Shown here: positions 59,815 to 64,000 of the stretch, in pieces
Layout of the letters: every line of letters starts with the position of its first letter
How positions within the stretch are numbered: position 1 is the first letter of the stretch
From: Herbaspirillum seropedicae
GTDB taxonomy: Bacteria; Pseudomonadota; Gammaproteobacteria; Burkholderiales; Burkholderiaceae_D
Direction: 5' to 3'
Assembly: GCF_001040945.1 (NCBI RefSeq)
Contig: NZ_CP011930.1
Location: 2,395,704 to 2,459,703 of the forward strand
Length of the DNA stretch: 64,000 bases
Notes under the pieces: generated by a model
Told to the model about the DNA's origin: nothing
The model's database searches: none
What the model saw: the letters and a program-made list of their open reading frames with translations, nothing else
Position numbers and translations under genes: made by a program

Positions 59815-60531
59815 ATGACAACACCTGCTTATAAGCGCGTACTCCTCAAACTCTCCGGCGAAGCACTGATGGGCGACGACGCCTACGGTATCAATCGCGC
59901 GACCATCGAACGCATGGTCGCGGATGTAGCAGAAATCAGCAAACTGGGCGTGGAACTGGCTATCGTGATCGGTGGCGGCAACATCTTCCGCGGCGTGGCG
60001 CCGGGCGCCCAGGGCATGGATCGTGCGACCGCCGACTACATGGGCATGCTGGCCACCGTGATGAACTCGCTGGCCCTGGCTGACGCCATGCGCCAGGCCG
60101 GCCTGACGGCCCGCGTGATGTCGGCCATCGGCATCGAACAGGTGGTCGAGCCCTACGTGCGCCCCAAGGCGCTGCAATACCTGGAAGAGGGCAAGATCGT
60201 GGTCTTCGCCGCCGGTACCGGCAATCCCTTCTTCACCACCGACACCGCTGCGGCCCTGCGTGGCTCGGAAATCGGCGCCCAGATCGTGTTGAAGGCCACC
60301 AAGGTCGACGGTGTCTACACCGCCGACCCCAAGAAGGACCCGTCGGCCACCCGCTACCAGTCGATTTCCTTCGACGAAGCCATCGCCAAGCACCTGCAGG
60401 TGATGGATGCGACCGCCTTTGCGCTGTGCCGCGACCAGAAGCTGCCGATCAAGGTGTTTTCCATCGTCAAGCCAGGCGCTTTGAAGAGCGTGGTCATGGG
60501 GGATGACGAGGGAACGCTGGTCCACGTCTGA
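59815..60531 (+). CDS. pyrH: UMP kinase
   Basis: Bacterial hexameric uridylate kinase: UMP + ATP to UDP. The 238-residue protein has the amino-acid-kinase fold motif [19 protein letters not shown], then [14 protein letters not shown] and [19 protein letters not shown]. The ATG at 59815 follows a CGGAG site. It lies after the tsf terminator and 116 bp before frr. Confidence 0.97.
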   Translation: MTTPAYKRVLLKLSGEALMGDDAYGINRATIERMVADVAEISKLGVELAIVIGGGNIFRGVAPGAQGMDRATADYMGMLATVMNSLALADAMRQAGLTARVMSAIGIEQVVEPYVRPKALQYLEEGKIVVFAAGTGNPFFTTDTAAALRGSEIGAQIVLKATKVDGVYTADPKKDPSATRYQSISFDEAIAKHLQVMDATAFALCRDQKLPIKVFSIVKPGALKSVVMGDDEGTLVHV

Positions 60532-60577
60532 GCATCGTTGCTGCGCAGAAACCGGCCTCAGGCCGGCCATTCCCGTT

Positions 60578-60583
60578 TACAAT
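60578..60583 (+). promoter_or_regulatory. Candidate frr promoter (-10 TACAAT)
   Basis: GTTTACAATGCCGGTC repeats the TTTACAATGCCGG sequence found at rph. Just upstream, CCGGCC-TCA-GGCCGG (60552-60566) could be a pyrH 3' hairpin. Confidence 0.5.
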
Positions 60584-60647
60584 GCCGGTCTTTCAGGCAT
60601 TTGCCATCAAGACAAGCCAAGTTATTGCATCAAGTTAGGAGAGCAGC

Positions 60648-61208
60648 ATGAGTGTCGCTGACGTCAAGAAGAATAGTGAACAAAAGATGGCCAAGTCCAT
60701 CGAGACCCTGAAGGCCAACCTGGCCAAGGTCCGCACCGGCCGCGCCCATACCGGCCTGCTGGACCAGGTGATGGTGGACTACTACGGCTCGCCGACCGGC
60801 CTGTCGCAGGTCGCCAACCTGACCCTGATCGATGCCCGCACCATTGGTGTGCAGCCCTACGAGAAGAAGATGGTGGCCGTGGTCGAGAAGGCCATCCGTG
60901 AAGCTGACCTGGGTCTGAACCCGGCCACCCACGGTGAGCTCATCCGCGTGCCGATGCCGCCGCTGACCGAAGAACGCCGCAAGGAAATGGTCAAGCTGGT
61001 CAAGGGCGAGGCGGAAGACGCCAAGATCGCGGTGCGCAACATCCGTCGCGAAGGCAATGAAAGCCTCAAGAAGCTGGTCAAGGACAAGGTGGCCTCGGAA
61101 GACGACGAGCGCCGTGGCCAGGACGAGATCCAGAAGCTGACCGACAAGTTCGTCGCCGAGATCGACAAGCTGGTCTCGGACAAGGAAAAGGAAGTGATGA
61201 CGGTGTAA
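60648..61208 (+). CDS. frr: Ribosome recycling factor
   Basis: With EF-G, splits post-termination ribosomes. The 186-residue protein has the three-helix bundle core with [20 protein letters not shown], the central [16 protein letters not shown] and the C-terminal [17 protein letters not shown]. Length is standard. A GGAGAG site precedes the ATG. It is followed by uppS after 186 bp. Confidence 0.97.
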   Translation: MSVADVKKNSEQKMAKSIETLKANLAKVRTGRAHTGLLDQVMVDYYGSPTGLSQVANLTLIDARTIGVQPYEKKMVAVVEKAIREADLGLNPATHGELIRVPMPPLTEERRKEMVKLVKGEAEDAKIAVRNIRREGNESLKKLVKDKVASEDDERRGQDEIQKLTDKFVAEIDKLVSDKEKEVMTV

Positions 61209-61394
61209 GCCGTTGGCAGCTCCTGCGCGGTCCCTGGCGGGCCGCGCCGCCCAGGCATATACGACAAGAAAAAGTGCAGTGGGGAAAGAAAAGACGGGGC
61301 AGGGAGGATATACCGGCCAGTCTGTTTGTCAAAGCCGGTCTGGCCCGTTAACATGGCCCGGCGACCTCAATGCACCGAATGCAAAAATAATTTC

Positions 61395-62152
<758 letters not shown>

Positions 62153-62153
<1 letters not shown>

Positions 62154-62980
62154 TGCTCAAGACGCGTGTCATCACGGCGTTGATCCTGCTGGCGATCCTG
62201 TTGCCCATCCTGTATTTCGGCTACTTCCCGGCCTTTGCGATGGCTGCGCTGGTGTTTTTCGCAGCGGGCGCCTGGGAGTGTTTCCGCCTGTTCAAGAGCC
62301 CGCGTCCCACCTTGTGGGCGGCGCTCTGGACGCTGGCCTTCTGCGTCATCCTGTTCTTTACCGGCATGCCCAGCGTAAGGCCGCTGTACGTGCTCTGCGT
62401 ACTGCTCTGGGCGGTGCGCTTCGTGCCCGCGCTGGGCCTGGGCCTGCCGCCCGTGGAGTCGTTCGCCAACCGCTTGCTCAACGCCACCTACATGCTCTCC
62501 ATCCTGGGTTGCTTCGTGGCCATCGTCGACCTGTTCCAGCGTGCGCCGCTGTACCTGCTGTCGGTCATGGCGGTGGTGTGGGTGGCCGACATCGGCGCCT
62601 ATTTCTCGGGCAAGGGGTTCGGACGTCACAAGCTGGCGCCCACGATCTCGCCCGGCAAGTCCTGGGAAGGCGCCGTCGGCGGCTGGCTGGCCGTGCTGGT
62701 GATCTCGGCGGCGGTGGCCATGTCCATGGGCGCGGGAGAGACCTTCCAGTATCACCTCTACAGCCGTTGGGGCTGGCTGGGCTTCGTGGGCGTGCTGACC
62801 GTGATGGTCGCCGCCAGCGTGGTGGGCGACCTGTTCGAGTCGCAGCTCAAGCGTCGCGCCGGCATGAAGGACAGCAGCAACCTGCTGCCGGGCCATGGCG
62901 GCGTGCTTGACCGCATCGATGCTCTCATTCCCGTGCTGCCACTGGCGGCGCTGGTCGATCTCTGGCTGGCCGCCGCGTAA
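62153..62980 (+). CDS. cdsA: Phosphatidate cytidylyltransferase
   Basis: Inner-membrane enzyme making CDP-diacylglycerol, precursor of all phospholipids. The 275-residue protein has about seven or eight membrane segments and the family signature near the C-terminus, [20 protein letters not shown]. Length matches the family. It is translationally coupled to uppS and 35 bp before dxr. Confidence 0.95.
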
Positions 62981-63015
62981 GCGGTCGCCTTGCTACTGCA
63001 GTTACTGGAATTTCC

Positions 63016-64000
63016 ATGCAGTCCATCAGTATTCTTGGCTCTACCGGCTCCATCGGAGTGTCTACGCTGGATGTGGTGGCGCGCCATCCTGACCGTTATC
63101 GCGTCTATGCCCTGAGCGCCCACTCCCGCGTGGCCGAGCTGGCGCAGCAGTGTGCGCAATTCCGCCCGCAGGTGGCCGTGGTGGGGACGGCTGCGGCCGC
63201 TGCCGAGCTGCAGTTCCTGCTGGCTGCGCGCGCCATCAAGACCGAGGTGGCGTATGGCCCGCAGGCGCTGTGCGACATTGCTTCAGCCAATGGCTGCGAC
63301 ATGGTCATGGCCGCCATCGTCGGCGCTGCCGGCCTGGCCTCGACGCTGGCGGCGGCCCGCGCCGGCAAGAAGATCCTGCTGGCCAACAAGGAAGCCTTGG
63401 TCATTTCCGGACAGTTGCTCATGGATGCCGTGGCTGCCCATGGCGCCAGCCTCTTGCCGATCGACAGCGAGCACAATGCCATCTTCCAGTGCCTGCCGCC
63501 GGGCTATACGCGCTCCATGAGCGCCCACGGCGTCGAGAAGATCCTCTTGACCGCCTCTGGCGGCCCCTTCCTGACACGCGATGTAGGCACCCTTGATACC
63601 GTCACGGTGGAAGAGGCGGTGGCTCATCCCAAATGGGTGATGGGACGCAAGATTTCGGTGGATTCGGCCACCATGATGAACAAGGGCCTGGAAGTGATCG
63701 AAGCGCATTGGCTCTTCGGTGCGCCGGCTGACAAGATCGAGGTGGTGATCCATCCGCAGAGCGTGATCCATTCCATGGTGTCCTATGCGGATGGTTCGGT
63801 GCTGGCGCAGCTGGGCAATCCCGATATGCGCACGCCCATTGCCAACGCACTGGCCTATCCGGAGCGCATCGCCTCGGGCGTGGCGCCGCTGGATCTGGCG
63901 CAGATTGCGCAATTGTCCTTCAGTGAGCCGGATTTCCAGCGCTTTCCCTGCCTGAAACTGGCGTATGATGCCCTGCGTGCCGGTGGCACCCTGGCGGCCA
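63016..64000 (+). CDS. dxr: 1-deoxy-D-xylulose 5-phosphate reductoisomerase (partial)
   Basis: Second step of the non-mevalonate isoprenoid pathway: DXP to MEP with NADPH. The visible 328 residues open [20 protein letters not shown] (NADPH loop), then [30 protein letters not shown] (metal ligands), [28 protein letters not shown]. The frame runs off the right edge, so the C-terminal ~70 residues are missing. It supplies isoprenoid precursors used by uppS in the same cluster. Confidence 0.96.
   Translation, partial: MQSISILGSTGSIGVSTLDVVARHPDRYRVYALSAHSRVAELAQQCAQFRPQVAVVGTAAAAAELQFLLAARAIKTEVAYGPQALCDIASANGCDMVMAAIVGAAGLASTLAAARAGKKILLANKEALVISGQLLMDAVAAHGASLLPIDSEHNAIFQCLPPGYTRSMSAHGVEKILLTASGGPFLTRDVGTLDTVTVEEAVAHPKWVMGRKISVDSATMMNKGLEVIEAHWLFGAPADKIEVVIHPQSVIHSMVSYADGSVLAQLGNPDMRTPIANALAYPERIASGVAPLDLAQIAQLSFSEPDFQRFPCLKLAYDALRAGGTLAA

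Overview
The window is a 64 kb piece of a GC-rich betaproteobacterial chromosome. Gene order (yicC-gmk-rpoZ; tsaB-rimI; dapC-dapD-yffB-dapE-prmB; smc-zipA-ligA; glnD-map // rpsB-tsf-pyrH-frr-uppS-cdsA-dxr), a DUF4148 protein, DUF1853 and DUF1854 proteins and a tandem pair of cyanophycin synthetases all fit Burkholderiales. The overall look is Oxalobacteraceae and closest to Herbaspirillum; that genus call is inference from protein character and gene order. No insertion sequence, prophage, CRISPR array or rRNA was seen. The region is almost entirely core genome.

Layout. 1-6250: transcription and nucleotide housekeeping on the minus strand (rpoZ partial, gmk, yicC), divergent from rph, then rdgB-hemW and an HDOD signalling protein. 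6247-10155: a PAS-GGDEF-EAL protein coupled to the HDOD gene, periplasmic Cu/Zn superoxide dismutase, and an unrecognised membrane protein with a coiled coil and Cys-rich C-terminus. 10245-13643: terminator, tRNA-Ser(GCU), lysC, a gene-poor stretch, a DUF4148 protein and a divergent LysR regulator. 13666-18798: a thioredoxin-like protein, the tightly overlapped tsaB-rimI-uracil DNA glycosylase-DUF1853 operon, and lplT. 19032-24804: alr, radA, an OmpR/EnvZ-type two-component system carrying an FlhE-like exported protein as third gene, and a small exported basic protein. 24927-26482: amino-acid ABC permease and binding protein without an adjacent ATPase. 26620-33284: ABC-F ATPase, prmB, dapE, yffB, dapD and dapC on the minus strand, so most of the succinylase branch of diaminopimelate/lysine synthesis, complementing lysC. 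33612-44587: a chemoreceptor, then smc, zipA, ligA, galU and def.

44664-52943 is the most distinctive region. Two cyanophycin synthetase paralogues lie head to tail on the minus strand: a full-length one, and an upstream one lacking the C-terminal Mur-ligase domain. Divergent from them, across a 671-bp intergenic region, is a two-gene operon with an ABC exporter (N-terminal four-cysteine module) and a DUF1854 protein. Together these look like a storage-polymer locus (multi-arginyl-poly-aspartate) with two dedicated accessory genes of unknown function.

53017-64000: rluF-type pseudouridine synthase, glnD (nitrogen sensing, functionally linked to the Arg/Asp storage idea), map, and divergently the classical rpsB-tsf-pyrH-frr-uppS-cdsA-dxr cluster, which runs off the window end inside dxr.

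Regulatory pattern: eight candidate promoters for housekeeping operons share a TANAAT -10 box followed at once by a very GC-rich segment, often GCCGG. Such discriminators are a hallmark of stringent-response control in well-studied proteobacteria; applying that here is inference.
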